Positions 55,381-63,926 of a stretch of 64,000 bases of DNA are shown one piece after another. The notes under the pieces were generated by a model. The model saw only the letters and a list, made by a program, of their open reading frames with translations, was not told the origin of the DNA and did no database searches. Within the stretch, counting starts at the first letter, position 1. Every line of letters starts with the position of its first letter. Source of the DNA: Lederbergia galactosidilytica (lineage in GTDB: Bacteria > Bacillota > Bacilli > Bacillales > Bacillaceae_C); NCBI RefSeq assembly GCF_017873565.1, contig NZ_JAGGKH010000010.1, positions 62,001 through 126,000 of the forward strand. Direction: 5' to 3'. The translations under genes were made by a program, and so were the position numbers.

Positions 55381-55730
55381 TCTCTAGCCAGCAGGTATTT
55401 CAAAACCGAAAGCATAATTTTGATTGATTTTATACCTCAGTATTAAATTTTAGCGTAGGTTCCACTCTCTGAATTTCAATTTATCCAAACAACTTTCAAG
55501 ACAAGCAATATATAGATTTAGTAGATCAAAATTCAGTAACTCTTGCGAGAAGTAAAACATTGGCACGGTGGAGCCTAAGATGAATTTTCGCCAAGTGTGT
55601 TTATAGAAATAAAAGTAGGTATGATCTTTTATAGATTTTTTGGCTTTTCAGCGTCTTTTTAAAAAGAAAAGGTGAGCCTCCCATATGTTTGGGACTCACC
55701 CCCTTCCATCTCGGGTAGGTTATATACTCC
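55381..55730. other. Gene-free region after ywpF
   Basis: No gene. A strong hairpin at 55656-55704 (GGTGAGCCTCCCA / TTGGGACTCACC) with T-rich TTTTCTTTTT on its minus-strand side is a terminator for minus-strand transcription from the zinc operon. Confidence 0.5.
55656..55704 (-). terminator. Terminator for the minus-strand zinc operon
   Basis: GGTGAGTCCCAA pairs with TGGGAGGCTCACC (one bulge), followed on the minus strand by TTTTCTTTTT. Confidence 0.7.
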
Positions 55731-56007
55731 GAAGCTGGGACATAATTAAAATATTAAGTGTCAAACGATGCATGACTATAGCGCAAGAAATATACGTAGA
55801 CTCCTGCTGGAAGTAACCAATGCCGAAACTAGAACATCGTGTTCGTCGAAAAGGCATTGGTGAGATTCCCGTGTGCGACTTTAGGATAGCAGGCTAAAAC
55901 CGCGGCATCCTGTCACCTGGGGAAAGCGAAATATATTTTCAGAGCGGATGACATGCACTTAGTCGTTCAGTTTTTCGTTAGTGAAAACACTTTTGTCCTA
56001 GCCTCTA
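55731..56007. repeat. Interspersed palindromic repeat (GAAGCTGGGACA family)
   Basis: The ends GAAGCTGGGACATAA and TTTTGTCCTAGCCTC are imperfect inverted repeats. Between them lie AGACTCCTGC, CGCGGCATCCTGTC and GGAAAGCGAA, strings I recall from a repeat scattered in many Bacillaceae genomes. It is not coding. Confidence 0.6.
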
Positions 56008-56042
56008 ACAATTTGCCTCTTCTTTAGAAAGCTTTAGGATCA

Positions 56043-57029
56043 TTACTCTAATAACTGAGTATATATTTCATATACATAGGGATTCTCTGGTTGTTCGATT
56101 TTCTCTATCTTTGTGATGCGCAGAAATGGAAGCTCCCAACCATCCAATTGAGTTGTTTCTAGTACTCCAGTTGCCTTTACCCATTGATCAACTTCCAATG
56201 TCGAAGCTTCTGGAGTTGCGGCCATCATTCCATAGACCGAAGCATCAGCTACACAGCATGATACAGCAAATCGAGCAACAACAAATTGATCTTCTTCAAG
56301 GTCCGGTTCCCTGTAAACAAATCCGTTAATTTCTAGTTCTTTTCCAATAAAAGACTGGGGATCGGAATGCAAACGATCCATTATAGCAAGATAGCGTTTT
56401 TCATCTACGTTAATTTTTTCACTGTTCGCAAGCTCCCCTGCTAACTGATCCATCTCTTCGGGTGTCATAATGACTACATCATTATTCTCTAGACCACTTT
56501 CTTGTCCAGCTGACGATCCTAGATTTTGGTCAACACCCTGCTCTTCGACTTTTTTATCTAAGTTTTCCATATATTTTTCTGGATCTTGCAAATATTCTTC
56601 CGCCAAGGATGTATCCATATTTTCCTGCACTTCAGGAGGTTTCGTATAAAGTCCAGATCCATACTTTATTCCCCTGTTTGCAGCAACAGAACTATCTAAA
56701 ACCGTATTAGGAAATAATAGACCTGTTAAAACTGGAAAGATAAACAATGTGTAGACAAAGAGCGAACGGAGAAAAGAATTTCCTTGATTATGAATAAATC
56801 CACAGCTACAATATACATCTTCAATTTTTCCCGATGTTGCCCGCCAAATTTGAATTACTCCTAGTATAAATAAAACGGCCACAGAGAAATATGCAAATGG
56901 AACCATCTTAGGGGCGATAAAATAGTGAATATTACCGGTTACAATTAATTTAAAAATTAATAGGAAAAAACCGATTAGAATAATTCCCTGAAACAAAATA
57001 TGATAACTAAAATCTCCTCTGTTTTGCAT
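56043..57029 (-). CDS. TIGR03943/DUF1980-family membrane protein, YcgQ-like
   Basis: 328 residues. Four membrane helices in the first ~130 residues, then a linker and a soluble domain outside the membrane (DPQSFIGKELEINGFVYREP, FAVSCCVADASVYG). CSCGF in a loop and the SCCVADA motif hold cysteines that could bind metal. The family always accompanies a UPF0718 permease, as here (9 bp upstream). The role is probably metal handling, since the operon starts with a COG0523 GTPase and a Zur-type site. ATG 57029 with GAGGT 6 nt upstream. Confidence 0.85.
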   Translation of the reverse strand: MQNRGDFSYHILFQGIILIGFFLLIFKLIVTGNIHYFIAPKMVPFAYFSVAVLFILGVIQIWRATSGKIEDVYCSCGFIHNQGNSFLRSLFVYTLFIFPVLTGLLFPNTVLDSSVAANRGIKYGSGLYTKPPEVQENMDTSLAEEYLQDPEKYMENLDKKVEEQGVDQNLGSSAGQESGLENNDVVIMTPEEMDQLAGELANSEKINVDEKRYLAIMDRLHSDPQSFIGKELEINGFVYREPDLEEDQFVVARFAVSCCVADASVYGMMAATPEASTLEVDQWVKATGVLETTQLDGWELPFLRITKIEKIEQPENPYVYEIYTQLLE

Positions 57030-57038
57030 TAGCACACC

Positions 57039-58040
57039 TCACATATACATTTGATAACCTAAAATAATTAGATAAACAGATATTGTGACAATAATCATAA
57101 ATCCAATAACAAACCTAGCTCGAAAATAGGCAAATAGCATAATCGTATTCTTTAAATCTAACATCGGGCCATATATTAAAAAGGCTAGCAAGGATCCAGG
57201 AGAAAAGGTATGAGCAAATGAGGAGGCGACAAACGCATCTGCTTCCGAACATAAAGATAATAAATAGCCAAGCCCCATCATGACTAACGGGGAGGTTACA
57301 TCATTGGTCCCTAATTGAGTTAGTACATCTCGATCCAAATAAGTTTGAAATAAGCTAGCAATAAGAGCACCAATAATTAAATACTTCCCCATATCAAAAA
57401 ACTCATCACTTGCATGGTAAAAGGTAGATTTTAGTTTATTTGTTTTGATTTCTCCTGCCCCTGTTGCCCTGTTCACTAACTCATTACTTGTCCATTTTAA
57501 TTGGTTCCGATTTTTATAAAGCAAGAAAGTGATTAAACCAATGATCATAGCAAGACCGAAAGCCAAACCCATTCGTGCATAAGCGATATACGGGGTCGAT
57601 TGAAAAGCATAATAGGTGGATGCAAAAACAATCGGATTTAAAATAGGTGCTCCCACAATAAAAATAACTCCAACATGTAATGGCATGCCTTTTTTCATCA
57701 ATCTTCTTACAACTGGTATTATGGCACATTCACATACAGGAAAGATCGCACTCACAATTGTTGCAGGAATAATGGCCAGCAAAGGATTCTTGGGTATAAA
57801 CCTTTGCACCATTTCCTCTGATAAAAAGGTTTGAATCAAAGCTGAAACAAATACTCCAATCAAAACAAAGGGAAGGGCTTCTAAGACAATACTTAAAAAA
57901 ATCGTGTTTACGTTTAACAAGGATTTCGGAACAGTCTCTGCTATATTCGTAAGATCTGCAAATAAAAATATTAATATTAGTAGCCCCATTAGGACGATCC
58001 CGATTCCATCTTTTAACCAGCCATTTTCTTGTGCACGCAT
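57039..58040 (-). CDS. UPF0718/DUF318 permease, YcgR-like
   Basis: 333 residues, eight to nine membrane helices. FPVCECAIIPVVRRLMKKGMP is the family hallmark, with a CxC-type cysteine pair in a helix, and GAPILNPIVFASTYYAF follows. Related proteins include ArsP-type exporters, but this branch pairs with YcgQ. In this operon a role in zinc import or redistribution under zinc shortage is likely, though transport has not been shown to my knowledge. ATG with CAGGAG upstream. Confidence 0.88.
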   Translation of the reverse strand: MRAQENGWLKDGIGIVLMGLLILIFLFADLTNIAETVPKSLLNVNTIFLSIVLEALPFVLIGVFVSALIQTFLSEEMVQRFIPKNPLLAIIPATIVSAIFPVCECAIIPVVRRLMKKGMPLHVGVIFIVGAPILNPIVFASTYYAFQSTPYIAYARMGLAFGLAMIIGLITFLLYKNRNQLKWTSNELVNRATGAGEIKTNKLKSTFYHASDEFFDMGKYLIIGALIASLFQTYLDRDVLTQLGTNDVTSPLVMMGLGYLLSLCSEADAFVASSFAHTFSPGSLLAFLIYGPMLDLKNTIMLFAYFRARFVIGFMIIVTISVYLIILGYQMYM

Positions 58041-58066
58041 CTTTACACTCCTGTCTTTTAGTATTT

Positions 58067-59047
58067 TTACTGGGTTATTAATTTCTTATAGGATTGTTGA
58101 ATCTGGATTTCTTCAATTCCGATACCAATCAAAATGATAACAGGCTCGCGCGCTAAAGAGGGCGGTACTGGGGCTAATGCCATCTTTTTTGCTGCATATT
58201 GGAAACTGAAGAGATCATTCGTTCCTTCCAGCTTAATAAATCCCTTTCCACGTAATACAGAGTCAGGCAATTCCTTTAACCATTTCTCTAGCTTCCTTTG
58301 ATTCAAGACAGGGAGATCTTCTAGTTTAATAGCTTTCACACCAGAGTGATGGTGATGTGCATGCTCCACTGGTAATCGATTATCAAGAAGGATGGATTGA
58401 ATTCGTTGTTCAAATAAAATCTTCGGTGTTACTTGTCCATATGCGCATTCCATTATCATCTTATTATCTCCAGCTATTTTCATTATCTTTTGTCTCAGCT
58501 TTTTCAATTTTTCACTTGGAACAATATCTGTTTTATTAAGCACTAGTAAGCTACCACAAACAATCTGCTCCTTTAGCAAACGACGAACTTCACCAGAACT
58601 TGAAAAAACACTTTGATATTCTAAATAATGACTTGCATCTATGACCGTAATAATAGACATCAATTTAAATTTATCTAAATAAGGAGAGGTTAGGAGAACC
58701 TCTTGAATCTCAAGAGGATTAGCAACACCAGTCCCTTCAATAAATAAAACATCTATTGGCTGGCGTTCGATCTCAGAAATAAGGTCATCCATCGTTTCTT
58801 TTAAATCATCTTGAATCGTACAACAAATACAGCCATTTAATAATTCATATACTTTTTCGTTTTCAAATAAATGGCTTTCAACATTGGCTTCCCCTAATTC
58901 ATTTAAGATGATCCCTGGCTTCCATCCCTGTTGTTTACAATATTGAAGCATATGTAGTAATACGGTGGTTTTTCCGCTTCCTAAAAAACCGCTTAACACA
59001 TAAACAGGAATTTTTTTACTAGTTTTTATACCTTTTTCTACATTCAA
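58067..59047 (-). CDS. COG0523 GTPase, probable zinc metallochaperone (ZagA/YciC type)
   Basis: 326 residues. GFLGSGKTT (Walker A, residues 20-28), ELGE, the CICC metal site at 73-76 (CxCC), EGTGVANP and NKTD (GTP base). A His cluster HAHHHH near residue 232 can hold metal. The C-terminal CobW domain follows. Such GTPases deliver zinc to enzymes when zinc is scarce and are Zur-controlled. TTG start with GGAG 6 nt upstream. It is first in an operon with the YcgR/YcgQ-like pair and divergent from the zinc-binding lipoprotein. Confidence 0.92.
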   Translation of the reverse strand: MNVEKGIKTSKKIPVYVLSGFLGSGKTTVLLHMLQYCKQQGWKPGIILNELGEANVESHLFENEKVYELLNGCICCTIQDDLKETMDDLISEIERQPIDVLFIEGTGVANPLEIQEVLLTSPYLDKFKLMSIITVIDASHYLEYQSVFSSSGEVRRLLKEQIVCGSLLVLNKTDIVPSEKLKKLRQKIMKIAGDNKMIMECAYGQVTPKILFEQRIQSILLDNRLPVEHAHHHHSGVKAIKLEDLPVLNQRKLEKWLKELPDSVLRGKGFIKLEGTNDLFSFQYAAKKMALAPVPPSLAREPVIILIGIGIEEIQIQQSYKKLITQ

Positions 59048-59121
59048 TTACCTCTCCACCCTTTTGTTTTCCTAAATTTTTTTCCATTACGTAAAAAAAG
59101 TACTTGCCAATTTGATTTTTT

Positions 59122-59128
59122 TATTATA
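59122..59128 (-). promoter_or_regulatory. Extended -10 of the zinc GTPase operon
   Basis: On the minus strand TGGTATAAT is an extended -10 (TGnTATAAT). Its -35 zone is covered by the Zur-type palindrome, so repressor binding would block it. Confidence 0.6.
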
Positions 59129-59134
59129 CCATAC

Positions 59135-59155
59135 AAATCGTAATGATTACGATTT
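59135..59155. promoter_or_regulatory. Zur box 1, perfect 21-bp palindrome
   Basis: Arms AAATCGTAAT and ATTACGATTT around a central G are perfectly symmetric and match the Bacillus Zur operator. It lies between the divergent GTPase operon and lipoprotein gene and can control both. Confidence 0.9.
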
Positions 59156-59256
59156 TACAAGAAATGAATGAAAAATAAAGCTTTTTCCATCATTACATAT
59201 GAAGATCTTGATCCTCCTACAGAACTGAATATTTTCATTAGCAAAGTAGAATCTAC

Positions 59257-59277
59257 AAATCGTAATGGTTACTATTT
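59257..59277. promoter_or_regulatory. Zur box 2 (two mismatches)
   Basis: AAATCGTAAT, G, GTTACTATTT: the right arm has two changes from perfect symmetry. It lies 102 bp after box 1, 74 nt before the lipoprotein start, so it would act on that gene only. Confidence 0.7.
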
Positions 59278-59350
59278 ACTTTATATTTATTCTATTAGAA
59301 AGGAGAAAATTACACTTATTTTTGTTCAATTAAAGAAAGGAAGGTTATGT

Positions 59351-60559
59351 ATGAAAAAAAGCTCTATCTTTTTAACTCTCTTTTTATTAATCTCTATTTT
59401 TCTTAGTGGTTGTCAAACAGCCTCTTCTAGTAAAACAGAAGTGGCAAATAATGAAGAGCAACCTTTGGCGGTGTTTACGACGATATTTACAATAGAGGAT
59501 TTCACAAAAAAAATTGGGGGAAATCATGTTCAGGTAGAAAGTGTCTATCCAGCCGGAGCGGATGCCCATACCTTTGAACCCACGATGAAAAAGATGATGG
59601 AAATAGCGGATGCTGATTTATTTATTTTTAATGGGGCTGGTCTAGAACCTTTCATTGATAAGACGAAGGACATTTTTACAAAGGAAAACGTCACTTTAGT
59701 AGAAGCTTCACAAGGAGTCGAATTATTGCAGGGAGACGATCATGGACATGATCACGGTGGTGATGAACATGAGCATAGTGATGAGCATGACCATGGTGAC
59801 GAGAACGAGCTTAGCGATGAGCATGACAACGGTGACGAGAGCGAGCTTAGTGATGAGCATGATCACGGTGACGAGAGCGAGCTTAGCGATGAGCATGATC
59901 ACGGTGACGAGAGCGAGCTTAGTGATGAGCATGATCACGGTGACGAGAGCGAGCTTAGCGATGAGCATGATCACGGTGACGAGAACGAGCAAGAGAACAG
60001 TGATGGACATGATGAACACGGACATCACCACCATGACCAGGATCCCCATATTTGGTTAGATCCTTATCATGCAATGAGTATGGCAGAAAATATAAAAAAC
60101 GCTCTAATAGATGCAATGCCTTCTGCTAAAGAGGATTTTGAAGAAAACTATCAAAGCTTGCAGGAGGAATTAAAGAATTTAGATGAAGAGTTAAAAGAAA
60201 CAATAGATTCATCCGAACATCCAGAAATATTAGTTTCCCATGCTTCTTACGGATATTGGGAGCATCGCTATGGCCTTAAGCAAATTAGTATTTCGGGTTT
60301 AAACCCTGAAAATGAACCTTCTCAAAAGCAATTGCAAACGATTGTGAAAACAGTGGCTGAACATGATATTACCTATATCGTATATGATCAAACGCCAATC
60401 ACTAAAGTAGCTGATGTCGTAAAAAAGGAAACAGGAGCCACGCCTGTAACACTTCATAATTTAGAATATATAACTGAAGATGATCTGAACAATCATGAAG
60501 ATTATTTTAGTATTATGGAAGCAAATATCCAAACCTTGCAAAAAATTCTAAAACCATAA
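59351..60559 (+). CDS. Zinc ABC transporter substrate-binding lipoprotein (ZnuA/AdcA type)
   Basis: 402 residues. Lipobox LSGC, Cys21. The cluster A-I fold has FTTIFTIEDFTKKIGG, AGADAHTFEPTM (zinc His), HIWLDPYHAMSMAENI (zinc His), VSHASYGYWEHRY (zinc His) and IVYDQTP. Between residues ~130 and ~235 there is a long His/Asp/Glu-rich loop of repeated DEHDHGDESELS units, far longer than usual, that should gather zinc. It acts outside the membrane and hands zinc to a permease; no znuB or znuC is here. The start is ATG 59351 with AAGGAAGG upstream; an open frame back to 59168 crosses Zur box 2 and is not coding. Confidence 0.93.
   Translation: MKKSSIFLTLFLLISIFLSGCQTASSSKTEVANNEEQPLAVFTTIFTIEDFTKKIGGNHVQVESVYPAGADAHTFEPTMKKMMEIADADLFIFNGAGLEPFIDKTKDIFTKENVTLVEASQGVELLQGDDHGHDHGGDEHEHSDEHDHGDENELSDEHDNGDESELSDEHDHGDESELSDEHDHGDESELSDEHDHGDESELSDEHDHGDENEQENSDGHDEHGHHHHDQDPHIWLDPYHAMSMAENIKNALIDAMPSAKEDFEENYQSLQEELKNLDEELKETIDSSEHPEILVSHASYGYWEHRYGLKQISISGLNPENEPSQKQLQTIVKTVAEHDITYIVYDQTPITKVADVVKKETGATPVTLHNLEYITEDDLNNHEDYFSIMEANIQTLQKILKP
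59798..59977 (+). repeat. 36-bp tandem repeat, five units
   Basis: Five in-frame 36-bp units (GACGAGAGCGAGCTTAG, then C or T, GATGAGCATGATCACGGT) plus a partial sixth. Units alternate AGC/AGT at one codon, so a 72-bp pair was probably copied. Each unit adds 12 residues with two His. Copy number probably varies between strains. Confidence 0.9.
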
Positions 60560-60592
60560 ATTTACGTATTCACTTTCTGCTTTTACTTATCT

Positions 60593-60632
60593 ATGGGGCG
60601 TCAAGCTATGGCAAAGTGGACGCCCCTTTTAC
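60593..60632 (+). terminator. Terminator of the zinc lipoprotein gene
   Basis: GGGGCGTC pairs with GACGCCCC, followed by TTTTACC. Confidence 0.85.
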
Positions 60633-60800
60633 CTGTATTAAAGATCCGATTTCTTGGAAGTCTCTCAAAGCTTTGTCATTACATTGACTAGAATCAATTT
60701 CATAATAGAATTTTAGCACGTAATCCGAGCAACATTGATTTACACAAACACGTATTGGCCGATGACCTTGCTTGTCGCTATATGCTCTGTGACACGATCA

Positions 60801-61001
60801 TCACCCAGGAGTCGCGACCTTTTGATTAAACCATATAGGTACATAGTTAAAAATAATCATCCAAATGACACCTAATATCGCCATAACTTGTAATTGTCTT
60901 TGGGAGATAAGATCCTTTCCTAATTTAGCGATTTTGTACCTTTTATTTGGATTCAAGACATAGGAGTTTGCTTTCTTTGTTTGTTCTGGGTTCATTTTCA
61001 T
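60801..61001 (-). pseudogene. N-terminal fragment of an LplB-type sugar permease
   Basis: 66 residues: a polar, basic N-terminus (KLGKDLISQRQLQ) and the first membrane helix MAILGVIWMIIFNYVPIW, the hallmark start of LplB/YteP permeases (FNYVPIWG). It then runs into unrelated residues and stops. The remaining ~250 residues with the EAA loop are absent. A start with GGG upstream is kept. Probably a remnant of a lost importer. Confidence 0.6.
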
Positions 61002-61147
61002 CCCGTTCCCACCTTAAACGTAAACGATGTATTTATCTTAATGAAAAGAGACTTTAATTATAAGCACTTAAATTTTGAGTAAGGGAGCAGATTTTTGGAT
61101 GGACTTAAATTGGGAGTTAACAAACGTGAATACCTTCACAATAATTC

Positions 61148-61178
61148 CCAAAAGAAAAAGCAGGGATTTCCCCTGCTT
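61148..61178 (-). terminator. Terminator of the Asn/Asp-rich lipoprotein gene
   Basis: AAGCAGGGG pairs with CCCTGCTT around a short loop, followed on the minus strand by TTTCTTTTGGG. Confidence 0.85.
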
Positions 61179-61494
61179 ATTTCCTGTCATCGTCTTTATT
61201 GTTATCATCAGTCATATCATTATTATTAATATTGTCATTACCATCTAAATTGTTATCCATCGTGTCGTTCATATCTGTGTCATTTCCGTCATTATCAATG
61301 ACACCATCGTCATTGACACCATTATCATTCACTCCATTGTCATTTACACCATTATCGTTGGTTCCATTGTCATTCACTCCATTATCATTCACTGGGGGTG
61401 GCGGATTCTGATCATTATCATTATTTGCACACCCTACTAGTAATACGGAAGTGATGGCAGCTGCTCCTAGATACTTTGTCCATTTCATATTCAT
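61177..61494 (-). CDS. Asn/Asp-rich repetitive lipoprotein
   Basis: 105 residues. Signal peptide with lipobox VLLVGC gives an outer-face lipoprotein. After PPPP the whole mature part is low-complexity: about six NDNGV units, then NDTDMNDTMDNNLDGND and a DDDRK end. Such Asp/Asn tracts may bind calcium or simply extend from the membrane. The repeats are encoded by 15-bp units (ATTGTCATTCACTCC-type on the plus strand). AAGGAG lies 9 nt before ATG 61494. No homologue with known function comes to mind. Confidence 0.75.
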   Translation of the reverse strand: MNMKWTKYLGAAAITSVLLVGCANNDNDQNPPPPVNDNGVNDNGTNDNGVNDNGVNDNGVNDDGVIDNDGNDTDMNDTMDNNLDGNDNINNNDMTDDNNKDDDRK

Positions 61495-62034
61495 TTTGGT
61501 AAGCTCCTTTCAGATTTGCCCCATATAGGCGGAAATTTTTTGGCTTTGTTATATTCAATAAAATATAACATTGCACTTAGCCTGACATTAGCTTTCCCAA
61601 AATCCGTAAAACCTTGCAAAAAACTTTCTTTCATTTTAAATAAGGTGTTTAGCGGATGACTAAAAGAAGATATGTGCTTGTTCCCTATACATACCATATC
61701 CTTCTTTTAACTTAATAAAACATTTTCTCTAGACTCAGCTTTCCATTATTCCTCAAATGGATGGCTTCTTAATAATTGTAAGTTTTACAATCACAAATAC
61801 AGTGGAGAGTTATCGCTGAGTAGAAGGGTTGCAGCAAAAATTAGCTTGTGTATTAGAGTACAATGGAATCATTAGGAGAGTTACAATCACTTCAATCATT
61901 ACACCGATATATAGAATACCCCATTTTAAAGTAATTATTTCCTTTCTAGAAGGAAAAGCTGATAGGTCTCGCTTAATAAAATATGTCTCGAATAAATGGA
62001 CTCCCGCGAATTAGCAAAAAATTACCCTTTAATA
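61495..62034. other. 540 bp without a supported gene
   Basis: Short open frames on both strands (68 and 61 codons) lack ribosome sites and look accidental. In B. subtilis this interval holds mscL and ywpD, which are missing here. Confidence 0.5.
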
Positions 62035-62070
62035 TAAAAAGCTGACATGCTTATGTGCATTGTCAGCTTC
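62035..62070 (-). terminator. Terminator of fabZ
   Basis: AAGCTGACAATGCAC pairs with GCATGTCAGCTT-type arms; TTTTTATATT follows on the minus strand. Confidence 0.8.
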
Positions 62071-62075
62071 CACTA

Positions 62076-62507
62076 TTATTTCACTTTCTGAATTGCAAAC
62101 ATGATTTCTGCTTCACAAACTAGTTCATCTTCTACAGTTGCCTTAACATTCGCTTTTGCGATCGAACCTCGCATACGCGTAATTTCTGCTTCAAGTCTTA
62201 ATTGATCTCCAGGTATAACTTGCCGTTTAAAACGACACTTATCAATACCAGCAAATAGGCCGAGTTTCCCTTCATTTTCTGAAGTTTGCATCATAGCTAT
62301 ACCACTTGTTTGTGCCAATGCCTCTACAATAAGAACGCCTGGCATGACAGGATATTCAGGAAAATGTCCATTGAAAAAAGGTTCATTTGCAGTCACATTT
62401 TTTATTGCAACAGCCTTTTTACCTGCTTCTACTTCTAAAACTCGGTCAACTAATAAAAAAGGATAGCGATGAGGAATGGTTTCCTTAATTTGTTGAATAT
62501 CCAACAT
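62076..62507 (-). CDS. fabZ: 3-hydroxyacyl-ACP dehydratase
   Basis: 143 residues, a hot-dog fold. It removes water from 3-hydroxyacyl-ACP in fatty acid elongation. [13 protein letters not shown] at the N-terminus and the active-site block [21 protein letters not shown] (His48, Glu62; written in two parts [10 protein letters not shown] and [11 protein letters not shown]) are diagnostic. ATG with GGAGAGG upstream. Placement downstream of flhO-flhP is conserved in Bacillus. Confidence 0.97.
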   Translation of the reverse strand: MLDIQQIKETIPHRYPFLLVDRVLEVEAGKKAVAIKNVTANEPFFNGHFPEYPVMPGVLIVEALAQTSGIAMMQTSENEGKLGLFAGIDKCRFKRQVIPGDQLRLEAEITRMRGSIAKANVKATVEDELVCEAEIMFAIQKVK

Positions 62508-62628
62508 TCGTCCTCTCCTTCCGATTCAATAATCTATGTAAAAAAATACCAATGCGCACAACTAAGTACGAACAGTCGCCCCAAGATCCTGGATCAGATC
62601 TTGAGGACCTCATGTTTGGAGCTTTCTA

Positions 62629-62925
62629 CTATTTATCTTCTTTTACTAAGTCAATAATATGGGTCCAAGTTTCTTTTTTAAAAACATCCTTAGCCTTACC
62701 ATCGCCCATGACTCCGTAACCGACCATTAATCCACCCGCAAGGCTAGCCGAAAAAAGGATAATAATTAAAATCAAGCGAAGCCAAATAGGAATAAGCCTA
62801 ATGCGTACTCGTCTGTTAGACTGTTTCTCTTCTGAAGTTGCTTGTTTTTTAATCTTTTTTCCTTGTTCTTTCATTTTCACTTTTTCTCTTGACTGGACTT
62901 TCTCTTGGCTGATTTGATTGGCCAT
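62629..62925 (-). CDS. EpuA/DNA-directed RNA polymerase subunit beta-annotated small membrane protein
   Basis: 98 residues: a Lys/Glu/Gln-rich cytoplasmic half (KVKMKEQGKKIKKQATSEEK), one membrane helix (LIPIWLRLILIIILFSASLAGGLMVGYG) shown here only as its core LRLILIIILFSASLAGG, and a short outside tail. Similar proteins between flhP and fabZ in Bacillaceae are often labelled RNA polymerase beta subunit (EpuA family), a label that the sequence does not support. ATG with AAAGGAG upstream. Confidence 0.75.
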   Translation of the reverse strand: MANQISQEKVQSREKVKMKEQGKKIKKQATSEEKQSNRRVRIRLIPIWLRLILIIILFSASLAGGLMVGYGVMGDGKAKDVFKKETWTHIIDLVKEDK

Positions 62926-63072
62926 CTTGCGATAAACTCCTTTGTTTTAATCATTTGCCATGATTTAAAACGAAAAATTTACTTGCTAACATCTTTAGTG
63001 AGGGGCAATCCTCACACAAATCTGTGAAAGATTTGTCCATTGGAATAAAAGTTCACTTTATCATATCATATT

Positions 63073-63894
63073 TTAACGAATATTGTTGATAATTCCCAAC
63101 ATTTGGTCTGATATAGAAATTGATCTAGATTGAAATTGCAAAGCGCGTTGGACCATCGTCATATTCGATAACTCAACACCGATATCTACATTTGAGTTTT
63201 CAAGGGTTTGTTGTTGCATCTCAATATTTCCTCTAAGACCAGCACCAGTTGTTAAATCTGTATAGATCTCTTCAGCCTCAACATTCGGATCATCAGGCAG
63301 ACCAAGTAATGAATCCCCTTTTTGTTCAAGTAATTGTGGTTTCTTTACTTCAATAACCCCCAATTGTATCGGGTTTGCTAACCCTTCTGCCGTTAACTGG
63401 CCATGATCATTGATTTGAATATTGCTGATTTCATTGGGCAAGGTAATGCGATTATTATTCTCATCAAGAATAGGGTTGCCATCTTGGGTTACAAGCTGAA
63501 GCCCTTGTTGATTATCAAGAGGCATAAGATACAATGCACCATTCCTAGTGAATCTGAGTGCATCGTCATCAGATACCTTCAAAAACTGCTTTGGACTAGT
63601 AAATGCTATATCCAAAGGACGGTCAGTTGTCTTTAATGATCCTTGTGCCAAGTTTATCGGCAACTTTGTTAGTCGAGCTCCTACTCCTTGGCGAATCTCA
63701 AAGGGTGTCACTCTTCCAATTTCTTTCTCTTCTGAAGACTGATTATTAATAGATTGAACCATTAACTCAGCAAATGAAGCATTTTGAGTTTTAAACCCTG
63801 TTGTTTGTGAGTTACTGATATTATGACTGATTAGATCAAATTGTTTCTGTAATTGATTCATTGTATTTACTGCCGTTGTCATCATATGACTCAT
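63073..63894 (-). CDS. flhP: Flagellar hook-basal body rod protein FlhP
   Basis: 273 residues, FlgG/FlgF-type. The N-terminal rod motif FDLISHNISNSQTTGFKTQNA and the C-terminal SNVDIGVELSNMTMVQRALQFQSRS helix pair into the coiled-coil D0 region; the middle is the beta domain. It forms part of the flagellar rod. Order flhO-flhP-fabZ on one strand equals B. subtilis, which separates it from flhO. GGAGGGG lies 5 nt before the ATG, 32 bp after the flhO stop. Confidence 0.93.
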   Translation of the reverse strand: MSHMMTTAVNTMNQLQKQFDLISHNISNSQTTGFKTQNASFAELMVQSINNQSSEEKEIGRVTPFEIRQGVGARLTKLPINLAQGSLKTTDRPLDIAFTSPKQFLKVSDDDALRFTRNGALYLMPLDNQQGLQLVTQDGNPILDENNNRITLPNEISNIQINDHGQLTAEGLANPIQLGVIEVKKPQLLEQKGDSLLGLPDDPNVEAEEIYTDLTTGAGLRGNIEMQQQTLENSNVDIGVELSNMTMVQRALQFQSRSISISDQMLGIINNIR

Positions 63895-63926
63895 CTAAGA
63901 CCCCTCCTTAGCACTCAAATCCGCTA

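Noticed and set aside
59168-59350. 61-codon N-terminal extension of the zinc lipoprotein
   Set aside because: It would place Zur box 2 inside the gene and move the signal peptide inside the protein; a good ribosome site precedes ATG 59351.
59798-59977. CRISPR-like array
   Set aside because: The 36-bp units are directly adjacent without spacers and lie in frame within a protein gene.
59723-60059. Long open frames on both strands inside the His-rich repeat
   Set aside because: They are by-products of the 36-bp in-frame tandem array in the zinc lipoprotein gene; their sequences (MLITKLALVTVI-type) are only the repeat in other frames.
62575-62612. Terminator at CCAAGATC / GATCTTG downstream of the EpuA-like gene
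   Set aside because: The inverted repeat is imperfect and no T-run follows on either strand, so I do not call it a terminator.
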